Below, one piece after another: positions 51,454 through 59,310 of a DNA stretch of 64,000 nt. Source of the DNA: Chloroflexota bacterium (GTDB taxonomy: Bacteria; Chloroflexota; Dormibacteria; Dormibacterales; Dormibacteraceae); contig VBEG01000027.1 in NCBI GenBank assembly GCA_005882115.1, forward strand, positions 20,138 to 84,137, in the 5' to 3' direction. The first letter of the stretch is position 1, and every line of letters starts with the position of its first letter. A program made the position numbers and the translations under genes. The notes under the pieces are model-generated. The model made no database searches. It was not told the DNA's origin and saw only the letters and a list, made by a program, of their open reading frames with translations.

Positions 51454-52263
51454 ATGAATCAACCGCTCCCAGACAGCGACCTGATCGTCGCGACGCCCGA
51501 GCGCGTCTCGTTCGACTACCAGGTCGCGGGACTGGCGACACGCGGCATTGCTCAGCTCCTGGACCTGCTGATCCTGGCCGGCATCCTGGTCGGCCTTTAC
51601 TTCGCCGCGATCGCGATCGGGGCGGCCGGCGCCAACACCGTGGCGTTCCTCGTCGCGGTGATCGGCAGCTTCGTCGTCATCTTCGGCTACTTTTGGGCGT
51701 GCGAGGCGTTCTGGTCGGGGCAGACCGTGGGCAAGAAGGTTTTCCGATTGCGCGCGGTGGGTGATCGCGGCGAGCCGATGACGTTCGTCCAGGCCGGGAT
51801 TCGCAACGTAGTGCGGATCGTCGACTTCCTTCCTTATGCGTATGGGGTCGGCCTGGTCGTCCTGTTCGTCAACGGGCGAGGCAAAAGGCTCGGCGACCTC
51901 GCGGCTGGAACCATCGTGGTCAAGGACTCCGACTCCGTCGCGCTGTGGCAGCTGCCAGGCGGCCTGCCGCCGCCACCTCCGCCGCCAGGCGCTCCGCCCT
52001 CGCCGGTCACGGCTCCGGCGCCGCCTGTCTTCGCGCCCGCCACACCGGCCGAGCTCTTCTTGAGGCGCCTCGACCCTGAGCTGCGCCGGTTCGTGGCGTC
52101 TTACGGCCGGCGGCGGTTCGAGCTACCGCCCGACCTGCGGGCGCAGCTCGCGGATCAGTTGCAACCGAACTTGCAGGCGGCGGTGCCGGATGTCTACAGC
52201 CAGTACGGGCCGCTCGCGGCACTCGACTACCTGGCCGACCTGGAGCACGCCCCGGCTCAGTAG
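51454..52263 (+). CDS. RDD family membrane protein
   Basis: A 269-residue protein. VSFDYQVAGLATRGIAQLLDLLI is the RDD signature (R and D residues); three transmembrane helices follow, with FWSGQTVGKKVFRLRAV and RGKRLGDLAAGTIVV. A Pro-rich linker at ~170-190 joins a C-terminal helical domain of ~80 residues. RDD proteins may be transporters or ion handlers. ATG 51454 is the only good start. It ends by overlapping the convergent dehydratase gene by 7 bp. Confidence 0.88.
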   Translation: MNQPLPDSDLIVATPERVSFDYQVAGLATRGIAQLLDLLILAGILVGLYFAAIAIGAAGANTVAFLVAVIGSFVVIFGYFWACEAFWSGQTVGKKVFRLRAVGDRGEPMTFVQAGIRNVVRIVDFLPYAYGVGLVVLFVNGRGKRLGDLAAGTIVVKDSDSVALWQLPGGLPPPPPPPGAPPSPVTAPAPPVFAPATPAELFLRRLDPELRRFVASYGRRRFELPPDLRAQLADQLQPNLQAAVPDVYSQYGPLAALDYLADLEHAPAQ

Positions 52264-53237
52264 AGCCAGTCTCTGACCTGTGCCTCGGTGAGGTTGCCAC
52301 CCGTGAGGATGGCGGCGATGCGTCTCCCACTCCAGTCACTCGCGACCTTCGCGATCGCGGCGACGCCGGCCGCGCCCGCCGGCTCGATCACCAGTCCGGC
52401 GTCCAGAAACAGATATCGCATCGCATTCCGCATCTCGTCGTCGCTGACGAGCATCACCTCGTCGACGGTGCCGGACATGATGCGGACCGCGTCGGGAATC
52501 GGCACCCGAACAGCAATTCCGTCGGCGATCGAGTTGCTTGGCGCGTCGATTGGCTTGTGCGCCTGCCACGAGAGAGCCATCGAGGGCGCGCCTTCGGCGC
52601 ACACCCCGATCACGCGGGTCTTCGGTGATGCATGCTTGAGCCAGGTGCCGATGCCGTTGACGAGCGAGCCGTTGCCGAGCGGTATGAACATCGCGTCCAG
52701 CTCCTCGCGTTCAGTCAGCTCGACGGCCATCGTCGCCGCGCCTTCCGCGATCGGGCCGAGCCGACCGTCCTCGATGTAGTTCTGGCCGCTCTGGGTCGCG
52801 TGCTGTTTGGCCGCGTCCTTCGCCTGGTCGAAGTCATCGCCCTGGAGGATCACCGTCGCACCTAGCCCGCGCATGCGCTCGATCTTGAGCGGATTTGCTC
52901 CGCGCGCCGCGAACACCGTCAGGGGCACGCCGCGTTTGCGGCACGCATACGCCATGCCCTGGCCGAAGTTGCCGGCGGACGCGCAGACGAAGCCGTGGTC
53001 CTTGGCAGCGAAGCGGTGGAGCAGGTAGTCGGCGCCACGACCCTTGAACGAGCGGATTGGATTGGCCGACTCGACCTTGAGCACCATTGTCACACCAAGC
53101 CGCTCGCTGAGTTGTTCGCACTCGTATTGCGGCATGTGGAGGAAGACGGGATCGATGACGGTCGCGGCCTCACGAATTCGGTCGACCGAGATGGAGGCAT
53201 CCACGCTGGAGGATTGTGCCAGCTTGATGCTCCCCAC
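52257..53237 (-). CDS. threonine/serine dehydratase-like PLP enzyme
   Basis: A 326-residue fold-type II PLP enzyme. The Schiff-base Lys is in RSFKGRG near residue 66, the phosphate/substrate loop is SAGNFGQG near 88, and TGGNLTEAQ is near the C-terminus. It resembles threonine dehydratase without a regulatory ACT domain, so it may be catabolic or a racemase-type member. GTG 53237 lies in a palindromic repeat; GTG at 53201 (DASISVDRI) is a likely true start. It does not fit functionally with the neighbouring MoxR block. Confidence 0.82.
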   Translation of the reverse strand: MGSIKLAQSSSVDASISVDRIREAATVIDPVFLHMPQYECEQLSERLGVTMVLKVESANPIRSFKGRGADYLLHRFAAKDHGFVCASAGNFGQGMAYACRKRGVPLTVFAARGANPLKIERMRGLGATVILQGDDFDQAKDAAKQHATQSGQNYIEDGRLGPIAEGAATMAVELTEREELDAMFIPLGNGSLVNGIGTWLKHASPKTRVIGVCAEGAPSMALSWQAHKPIDAPSNSIADGIAVRVPIPDAVRIMSGTVDEVMLVSDDEMRNAMRYLFLDAGLVIEPAGAAGVAAIAKVASDWSGRRIAAILTGGNLTEAQVRDWLY

Positions 53238-53276
53238 CCGGCGGCTCCGCCGCCGACCTTCCCACGAGGTGGGGAG
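53230..53276. repeat. composite palindrome with inner hairpin
   Basis: Outer arms CTCCCCACC (53230-53238) and GGTGGGGAG (53268-53276) enclose GGCGGCTCCGCCGCC. The same two-part layout, an Ala/Gly-coding hairpin plus CCTCCCC..GGGGAGG, is seen in the pyk and DUF2520 copies. Confidence 0.7.
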
Positions 53277-53286
53277 TTGAAATGGC

Positions 53287-53319
53287 GACGCCGCCCCGGG
53301 GGTAGGTCAGGGCGGCGTC
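53287..53319. other. 10-bp perfect stem-loop, 13-nt loop
   Basis: GACGCCGCCC-N13-GGGCGGCGTC sits in the intergenic gap upstream of radA. It could terminate or protect a transcript, but has no U tract and no gene ends on the plus side here. It could also be a protein-binding site. Confidence 0.4.
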
Positions 53320-53370
53320 TTGAGTTCACCAGTAAAAACGCCAGCAGTGTGTAAAAAGGTACGGCCGCCC

Positions 53371-53398
53371 TTGCCAACCGGCCGGGCCTGGGTACAGT
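53371..53398 (+). promoter_or_regulatory. radA promoter, leaderless
   Basis: TTGCCA (53371-53376), 16-bp spacer, TACAGT (53393-53398), then CTCTCC and ATG at 53405. The best-formed promoter in the window, giving an mRNA that starts at or next to the ATG. Confidence 0.65.
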
Positions 53399-53404
53399 CT
53401 CTCC

Positions 53405-54808
53405 ATGCCCAAGTCGACCATCACCTTTGTCTGCACCGAGTGCGGCGGCGAGAGCCTCCGCTGGGCCGGCCAGTGCCCGCACTGCCGCGCGTGGAACACG
53501 CTCCAGGAGTACCAGGCCCGGAGGGCGGCCAAGGACTCCAGGTTGCATCCGGTGCAGCCGGCGCGAGCAATGCCCCTCAGCGAGATCGCTTCGGAGGACT
53601 CGCCACGTACCAAGCTGGCTTGGGGCGAGCTCAATCGGGTGCTGGGTGGAGGCGTCGTCCCGGGCAGCCTCGTCCTGATCGGCGGCGAGCCCGGGGTCGG
53701 CAAGTCGACCCTTTTGATGCACGCCGCGGCCCAGGTGGCCAAGCGCGGCAAGGTTCTCTACGTCTCGGGCGAGGAGTCCGGCCAGCAGGTGCGGATGCGG
53801 GCCGAACGCCTGAGTGCCCTTGAGCCTGGCATCCTGCTCCTCGCCGAGAACGACCTGGACGCCATCTGCGAGGCGATTCGAGGTGAGGCCCCACTGCTGG
53901 CGATCATTGACTCGATCCAGACGGTGACCGACGCCGGATTCGAAGGGAGCGCCGGCAGCGTGACCCAGGTCCGCGAGTCGGCGGCCAGGCTCATGCGGCT
54001 GGCCAAGGAGATCAACGTCCCGGTCTTTCTCGTCGGGCACGTCACGAAAGACGGTTCGATCGCTGGACCCAGGGTCCTGGAGCATATCGTTGACACCGTG
54101 CTGTACCTCGAAGGCGACCGGCGCCAGGAGCTGCGCTTGCTTCGGGCGACCAAGAACCGCTTCGGTTCGGCCGAGGAGATCGGCGTCTTCGCCATGGGCG
54201 AGCTCGGCATGGAGGAGGTGCCTGACCCCTCGTCGGCGATCCTCGCCGGCGTCGCCCAGGCCGCCCCGGGGACGGTGATCGTGTCAGTACTCGAGGGCAC
54301 CAGACCGCTCCTGGTCGAGGTGCAGAGCCTGGTCAACAAGAACGAGCACTCGATGCTGCGCCGCGTCGCGAACGGCATCGACGTCAACCGCCTGCACATG
54401 ATCCTGGCGGTGCTCGAAAAACGGATTCAGGTTTCTTTTGCCAAGTCCGACGTTTTTGTCAGCGTGGCGGGTGGCATCCGGATCACGGAGCCGGCCGCCG
54501 ACCTCGGTCTCGCCCTGTCGATCATCAGCAACGAAAAGAACAGGCCAATGCCGGACGGCCTGCTCGTGATCGGAGAGCTGGGATTGTCGGGCGAAGTGCG
54601 TCGCGTGGGGCACCTCGAGCGCCGCCTCCAGGAGGCGGCTCGGCATGGCCTTACGCGTGCGTTGATTCCGGCCGGCTCGCGTGCCGGTCGGCCTTCCGGC
54701 CTCGACGTGGTCGAGGTCCGGACCTTGGCCGAGGCGCTCTCGGCCGCATTTCCTTCACCCATTCAGTCCGGCGCATTCATCAAGGAGGCCGGTCTCTCGG
54801 TCTCTTGA
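53405..54808 (+). CDS. radA: DNA repair protein RadA
   Basis: A 467-residue RadA. Zinc finger C10-x2-C13-x10-C24-x2-C27, RecA-like ATPase with Walker A GGEPGVGKST near 93-102, the RadA-specific KNRFG near 255, and a C-terminal Lon-like domain (GGIRITEPAADLGLALSI). It drives branch migration in recombination. It starts at ATG 53405 behind a leaderless promoter. It begins the radA-yacL-ispD-ispF-cysS-rlmB cluster. Confidence 0.96.
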   Translation: MPKSTITFVCTECGGESLRWAGQCPHCRAWNTLQEYQARRAAKDSRLHPVQPARAMPLSEIASEDSPRTKLAWGELNRVLGGGVVPGSLVLIGGEPGVGKSTLLMHAAAQVAKRGKVLYVSGEESGQQVRMRAERLSALEPGILLLAENDLDAICEAIRGEAPLLAIIDSIQTVTDAGFEGSAGSVTQVRESAARLMRLAKEINVPVFLVGHVTKDGSIAGPRVLEHIVDTVLYLEGDRRQELRLLRATKNRFGSAEEIGVFAMGELGMEEVPDPSSAILAGVAQAAPGTVIVSVLEGTRPLLVEVQSLVNKNEHSMLRRVANGIDVNRLHMILAVLEKRIQVSFAKSDVFVSVAGGIRITEPAADLGLALSIISNEKNRPMPDGLLVIGELGLSGEVRRVGHLERRLQEAARHGLTRALIPAGSRAGRPSGLDVVEVRTLAEALSAAFPSPIQSGAFIKEAGLSVS

Positions 54809-54819
54809 GGAGGTAACCC

Positions 54820-55908
54820 GTGAAGCGTTCCGAGCGTCTCGCCCGATGGGCAGGGGCGGGGCTCGGGGTGGTCGGTGGTTTCTTGCTCGGTTATTTCATG
54901 GTCCGGGGCCTGGGCACCAACGCCCACCCGGGCTGGGCGATCATCGGGCTGACCACGCTCGAAGGTTTGATCTTCGCGTACCTCGGCACGCCGTACCTGT
55001 TGGGCGGGTGGCGCGGGATCAACTTTCGGCTCACGAGCACCCCGCTGCCGGACCTGCTGAGTGGACTGCTGGGCATGGTGATCGGTCTCGTGATCGCCCT
55101 CTTGATCGGGTTTTTCGTCCGCGACCTTCCTTACGGATACCCGCTCTCGCTGGTGCTCGCCCTTCTGCTCGGAGCGCAGGGAGCTTCGGTCGGGCTCACG
55201 CGCCGCGCCGAGCTCAGCGCGCTGTTCTTCGGTGGTGGGAAGTCGGGGCTCGACACCCATCGCCTCCCCGCGGTGCTCCTGGACACGTCCGTGATCATCG
55301 ACGGCCGCATCCTGGACATCGCCAAGACCGGCTTCGTCGACATGCCGCTGGTCATCCTCAGCTCGGTGTTGCGGGAGCTGCAGCAGGTGGCCGACTCGGC
55401 GGACGTCACCCGGCGCCGGCGCGGCCGGCGCGGCCTCGAGGTGCTGACCGACATGCAGAAGGACCCGGCGATCAACCTTCAAGTGACCGAAGACGAAACG
55501 CCGCCCGACGGCGAAATCGACGCCCACCTCGTCCGCACGGCCAAGCGCAAAAGCTGGGCGATCATGACCAACGACTTCAACCTCAACCGCATCGCCCGCC
55601 TTGAAGGGGTCGCCGTGCTCAACCTCAACGAGCTGGCTCAGGCGATGCGTCCGGTCGCTATTCCGGGCGAGGAGATTCTCGTGACCGTGGCTCGCGAAGG
55701 CAAGGAGCCAGGCCAGGGCGTCGGGAGTCTCGACGACGGCACCATGGTCGTCGTGCAGAACGGTCGCCGCCTGCTTAACCAGACGATCACGGCGGTCGTC
55801 ACATCGGTCATCCAGACTTCGGCCGGCCGGATGATCTTTGCCGAGCCGTTAAGCGCCGATTCCCGGAGGTCTCCGAGCAGGGTCAAGCCGCGCGAGGAGT
55901 CAGCTTAA
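54820..55908 (+). CDS. PIN/TRAM domain membrane protein (YacL-like)
   Basis: A 362-residue protein with about four transmembrane helices in residues 10-125, a PIN-type nuclease domain starting at AVLLDTSVIIDGRILDIA near 150 (catalytic Asp), and a C-terminal TRAM domain (PGEEILVTVAREGKEPGQGVG). The GTG start follows GAGGAGGT by 5 nt, the clearest Shine-Dalgarno in the window. YacL proteins act with RadA and c-di-AMP cyclase DisA in Bacillota; disA is absent here. Confidence 0.9.
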   Translation: MKRSERLARWAGAGLGVVGGFLLGYFMVRGLGTNAHPGWAIIGLTTLEGLIFAYLGTPYLLGGWRGINFRLTSTPLPDLLSGLLGMVIGLVIALLIGFFVRDLPYGYPLSLVLALLLGAQGASVGLTRRAELSALFFGGGKSGLDTHRLPAVLLDTSVIIDGRILDIAKTGFVDMPLVILSSVLRELQQVADSADVTRRRRGRRGLEVLTDMQKDPAINLQVTEDETPPDGEIDAHLVRTAKRKSWAIMTNDFNLNRIARLEGVAVLNLNELAQAMRPVAIPGEEILVTVAREGKEPGQGVGSLDDGTMVVVQNGRRLLNQTITAVVTSVIQTSAGRMIFAEPLSADSRRSPSRVKPREESA

Positions 55909-56601
55909 GTGCCGACCGTAGGCGCGATCGTCGCGGCGGCCGGCACAGGCTCGCGGCTGGGGCGCGGAAGCAAGGCTCTCGTGCGCCTCAACGGCCGTAC
56001 CACGCTGGCGCGGGTGCTGGAACTTTTCCTCGCTCTCGACGAGGTCGACCGGATCGTCGTGGTCGGCCCGCCGAGCCGCCTCGAAAACGCCGAACGCGAG
56101 GTCGCGGCGCTGCATCCCAGCAAGCCGGTCGTGGTCAAAGCCGGTGGCGAGAGCAGGCAGGATTCGGTGAGGGTTGGGCTGGCGGCGCTGGGTGACTGTG
56201 ACTACGTGCTCGTGCACGACGCGGCGCGGCCGCTCGCCACGGCGGCCCTTGTCCGTCGAGTGCTGGCGGCGGCGATGGAGTCCGGTGCCGCATTCCCCGC
56301 GATCTCACCTCGCGACGCGGTCAAGCGCGTGGAGGGGAACCGGCTCGTCGAAAGCCTCGATCGTTCGCGAATCGTGCTCGCGCAGACGCCCCAGGGCTTT
56401 TCGCACGAGCTTCTCGCCCGCGCGCACCGGGAGGCGGCGGACGCGGGCCTGGTCGGTGACGACGATGCTCAGCTGGTCGCGGCGACAGGTCACGCCGTCA
56501 CGGTCGTGCCCGGCGAACCCGCCAACATCAAGCTGACGACCCCCGAGGATCTCGAGGTGGTGGAGGCGCTGATCCGGGAGCACGAGACAGTAGGCAGGTG
56601 A
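55909..56601 (+). CDS. ispD: 2-C-methyl-D-erythritol 4-phosphate cytidylyltransferase
   Basis: A 230-residue IspD of the MEP isoprenoid pathway. The nucleotide-binding AAAGTGSRLGRGSKAL is at residues 9-24, VHDAARPL near 102-109 and TPQGF near 160. GTG 55909 follows the previous stop directly. Its stop overlaps ispF as GTGA. Length and motifs are standard. Confidence 0.95.
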   Translation: MPTVGAIVAAAGTGSRLGRGSKALVRLNGRTTLARVLELFLALDEVDRIVVVGPPSRLENAEREVAALHPSKPVVVKAGGESRQDSVRVGLAALGDCDYVLVHDAARPLATAALVRRVLAAAMESGAAFPAISPRDAVKRVEGNRLVESLDRSRIVLAQTPQGFSHELLARAHREAADAGLVGDDDAQLVAATGHAVTVVPGEPANIKLTTPEDLEVVEALIREHETVGR

Positions 56602-57065
56602 GGGTCGGCATCGGCTACGACGTCCACGCGCTGGTGGCGGGGCGTCCGCTCGTACTGGGCGGCGTGCGAATCGAGCATCCGACCGGACTGGACGGCTATT
56701 CCGACGCTGACGTGCTCACGCACGCAGTGATCGATGCGCTCCTCGGCGCAGCCGGCCTGGGTGATATCGGCACGCACTTTCCAGCGGACGATCCGCAGTT
56801 CAAAAATGCATCGAGCCTCCGCATGCTCGAGAGATCGGTCGCCATGCTGAACGATGCCGGCTATCGAGTCGTCAATGTCGATTGCATCGTGATCGCCCAG
56901 GAGCCGCGCCTCCATTCACATCTTGCGGCCATGAACTCGAACCTCGCGAGTCGACTCGGCACGGTCGACGTGAACGTGAAGGGTAAGTCGCCGGAGGGTC
57001 TGGGAGCCATCGGCCACGGCTCCGGCATCGCCGCGCAAGCAGTCGCGATCATCGACGAGACTTGA
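56598..57065 (+). CDS. ispF: 2-C-methyl-D-erythritol 2,4-cyclodiphosphate synthase
   Basis: A 155-residue IspF. The metal site D8-x-H10 in GYDVHAL, DADVLTHAVIDALLGA, and DIGTHFPADDP (His) are intact, and NVKGKSPEGLGAIG near 130 is conserved. It forms a trimer and uses the ispD/ispE product. GTG 56598 overlaps ispD. Confidence 0.96.
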   Translation: MRVGIGYDVHALVAGRPLVLGGVRIEHPTGLDGYSDADVLTHAVIDALLGAAGLGDIGTHFPADDPQFKNASSLRMLERSVAMLNDAGYRVVNVDCIVIAQEPRLHSHLAAMNSNLASRLGTVDVNVKGKSPEGLGAIGHGSGIAAQAVAIIDET

Positions 57066-57161
57066 TCCGCCGGCGCCTGGCGGAAAAACTGTGTAATCCA
57101 TTGGCGTCTGCTGCTCCATCGGGCTGAAAGTGCGGAATTTCGGTTAGGCGACACTTATCCC

Positions 57162-58583
57162 GTGACGCTGCGACTCCACAACACGCTGAGCGGCACGAAG
57201 GAAGATTTCGAGCCGCTGGAGGAAGGCCAGGTCCGCATGTACACGTGCGGTCCGACCGTGTGGAACTACGCCCATGTGGGCAACTTGCGCGCGTTCCTTT
57301 TCTACGACCTGGTACGGCGCCACCTGCGCGTCGCGGGCTACAGGGTCACTCACGTGATGAACCTCACCGACATCGACGACCGCATCCTCGACCAGGCGAT
57401 GCACGCTGGGACCACGATCGCCGAGTATGTCGCGCCCTATGTCGCCGCGTTCTTCGAGGATATGGCGACGCTGCGCGCCGAGCGCGCCGAGCACTACCCG
57501 CGCGCCACCGAGCACATCCCGGAGATGGTCGACATGATCGCTACGCTCATCGAAAACGAGAACGCATACATTGCCGATGGGGACGTGTACTTCCGGATCG
57601 CGAGCTTTCCGGCCTACGGCGCCCTGTCCCACCTCGACCGCGCGGGATTGAAAGCGGGCGCTCGAGTCGCAACCGACAAGTACGACAAGGAGTCGGTCAG
57701 CGACTTCGCGCTCTGGAAGAAGCCGCAGCCCGCGGACGAGAAGCTCGGTGCGGTGTGGGACGCGCCGTTCGGCCGCGGACGACCGGGCTGGCACATCGAA
57801 TGCTCGGCGATGAGCAGACGCTATCTGGGCGACACGCTCGACATCCACGCCGGTGGCGTGGACCTCACCTTTCCGCATCACGAAAACGAGATCGCGCAAT
57901 CCGAAGCGGCCAACCACAAGCAATTCGCGCGCGTTTGGCTGCATTCGGAGTTTCTCGCCGACGCTACGGGGGAGAAGATGTCGAAGAGCGCCGGCGGCTT
58001 TACGACGCTCCGCGACCTGGTTGGGGCGGGCCACGATCCACTGGCGATTCGTTTCTTCCTGATCGCCAACGCGCACTATCGCTCGCGCATGCGCCTCAGC
58101 TCAGAGGCGCTTCACGCCGCGGCCGAGCAGGTACGCCGCCTGCGCGAGTTTGCCGACCGGGTGAACCGCACGCCCCCCGCCGCGACCGACGACGTCGAGC
58201 TGGCCCAGCGCATCGCCGATGTGCGTGCCGCGTATCGCGCCGCGCTCGATGACGACCTCAATCTGCCGCAGGGCGTCGGATTCGTTTTCGACCTGATCCG
58301 CGAGGCCAACGCGGCGCTGGACGCCGGTCGAGTCGGACCGCTCAACAAGGGGTCGCTGCAGGCGATGCTCGATGACGTCGATGCGCACGTCGATGTGATC
58401 CGTGCCCAGGAGCCCGGTCTGGCCGACGAGGTCGAGCGATTGATCGCCGAGAGGGAGGACGCCCGCCGAGGGCGCGACTTCGCGAAAGCAGACCGGATCC
58501 GCGACGACCTGCGTGTACGCGGCATCGTGCTCGAGGATTCCAAAGACGGTGTCAGGTGGCGTCGCGTCGCGCCAAGCGGGTGA
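57162..58583 (+). CDS. cysS: cysteinyl-tRNA synthetase
   Basis: A 473-residue class I synthetase. CGPTVWNYAHVGNLRAF includes the zinc Cys and the HIGH-type motif, CSAM supplies another zinc ligand, FPHHENEIAQSE further metal-binding His, and KMSKS is in GEKMSKSAGG near 270. GTG 57162 is the start; a 96-bp gap precedes it with a small hairpin (TCCGCC..GGCGGA) but no T-box pattern. mrnC, usual between cysS and rlmB in Bacillota, is absent. Confidence 0.96.
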   Translation: MTLRLHNTLSGTKEDFEPLEEGQVRMYTCGPTVWNYAHVGNLRAFLFYDLVRRHLRVAGYRVTHVMNLTDIDDRILDQAMHAGTTIAEYVAPYVAAFFEDMATLRAERAEHYPRATEHIPEMVDMIATLIENENAYIADGDVYFRIASFPAYGALSHLDRAGLKAGARVATDKYDKESVSDFALWKKPQPADEKLGAVWDAPFGRGRPGWHIECSAMSRRYLGDTLDIHAGGVDLTFPHHENEIAQSEAANHKQFARVWLHSEFLADATGEKMSKSAGGFTTLRDLVGAGHDPLAIRFFLIANAHYRSRMRLSSEALHAAAEQVRRLREFADRVNRTPPAATDDVELAQRIADVRAAYRAALDDDLNLPQGVGFVFDLIREANAALDAGRVGPLNKGSLQAMLDDVDAHVDVIRAQEPGLADEVERLIAEREDARRGRDFAKADRIRDDLRVRGIVLEDSKDGVRWRRVAPSG

Positions 58584-58584
58584 T

Positions 58585-59301
58585 TTGGGGCAGCTGATTC
58601 ACGGCCGGAACGCGGTGCTCGAAGCCGCGCGCGCGGGCCGCGTTCTGAAGATTTACCAGGCGGCGGGGCTTGGCCACGATCCGCGGCTCGAGGAGCTCGC
58701 CAAGCTGTCGCGGGTCGAAGTCGTGCCCGCGGCGCGCCTAGACGCCATTGCGCCGGGGGTCAACCAGGGTGTGGCCGCCGAGCTCAAGCCGCGCCGCGAG
58801 TGGACCCTCAAGCAGCTCCTGGACACCCGACCATCCTTGCTGGTCGCGCTTGATTCGATCATGGACCCACAGAACCTCGGCGCGATCCTGCGCAGCGCGG
58901 AGGTCGCGGGTTCCGACGGCGCGATCGTCCCCGAGCATCGCAGCGCTCCCCTGTCGCCCGTTGCGGTCAAGGCGAGCTCTGGTGCCATCGAGCTGCTGGC
59001 GATCGCCCGCGTCTCCGGACTGCCGTCGGCGATCGTCGAGGTCAAGCGGGCAGGGATCTGGTGCGTCGCGCTCGACCCGCGTGGCGAGCAATACGCGTGG
59101 GACTTTGATTTCACCCAGCCCGTCTGTGTCGTCGTAGGCAGCGAGGGCGCCGGCGTGCACCGGCTGGTCAAAGAGCGATGTGACGCCAGGGTGAAGCTGC
59201 CGATCGCCGGCCACGTCGCGAGCTTCAACGCATCCGCGGCCGCCGCCGCGATCCTCTACGAGGTCATGCGCCAGAGAGCCTTCCGCTCCACCTCCTCCTA
59301 G
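58585..59301 (+). CDS. rlmB: 23S rRNA 2'-O-methyltransferase RlmB (SpoU family)
   Basis: A 238-residue TrmH/SpoU methyltransferase. The N-terminal L30e-like region begins IHGRNAVLEAA, then the SPOUT domain has DSIMDPQNLGAILRSAEVAG, a VGSEGAGVH motif and LPIAGHVASFNASAAAAAILYE at the end. TTG 58585 is used, just after the cysS stop. It methylates G2251 of 23S rRNA. The stop TAG overlaps the next promoter. Confidence 0.93.
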   Translation: MGQLIHGRNAVLEAARAGRVLKIYQAAGLGHDPRLEELAKLSRVEVVPAARLDAIAPGVNQGVAAELKPRREWTLKQLLDTRPSLLVALDSIMDPQNLGAILRSAEVAGSDGAIVPEHRSAPLSPVAVKASSGAIELLAIARVSGLPSAIVEVKRAGIWCVALDPRGEQYAWDFDFTQPVCVVVGSEGAGVHRLVKERCDARVKLPIAGHVASFNASAAAAAILYEVMRQRAFRSTSS

Positions 59302-59304
59302 ACT
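59299..59304 (+). promoter_or_regulatory. -10 hexamer for leaderless Clp_N/S2P gene
   Basis: TAGACT, whose first three bases are the rlmB stop, then GGAGCG and GTG 59311. No -35 is evident. Confidence 0.55.
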
Positions 59305-59310
59305 GGAGCG

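Noticed and set aside
57066..57161. T-box riboswitch before cysS
   Set aside because: Only 96 nt, no conserved T-box or specifier-loop pattern; just one small hairpin.
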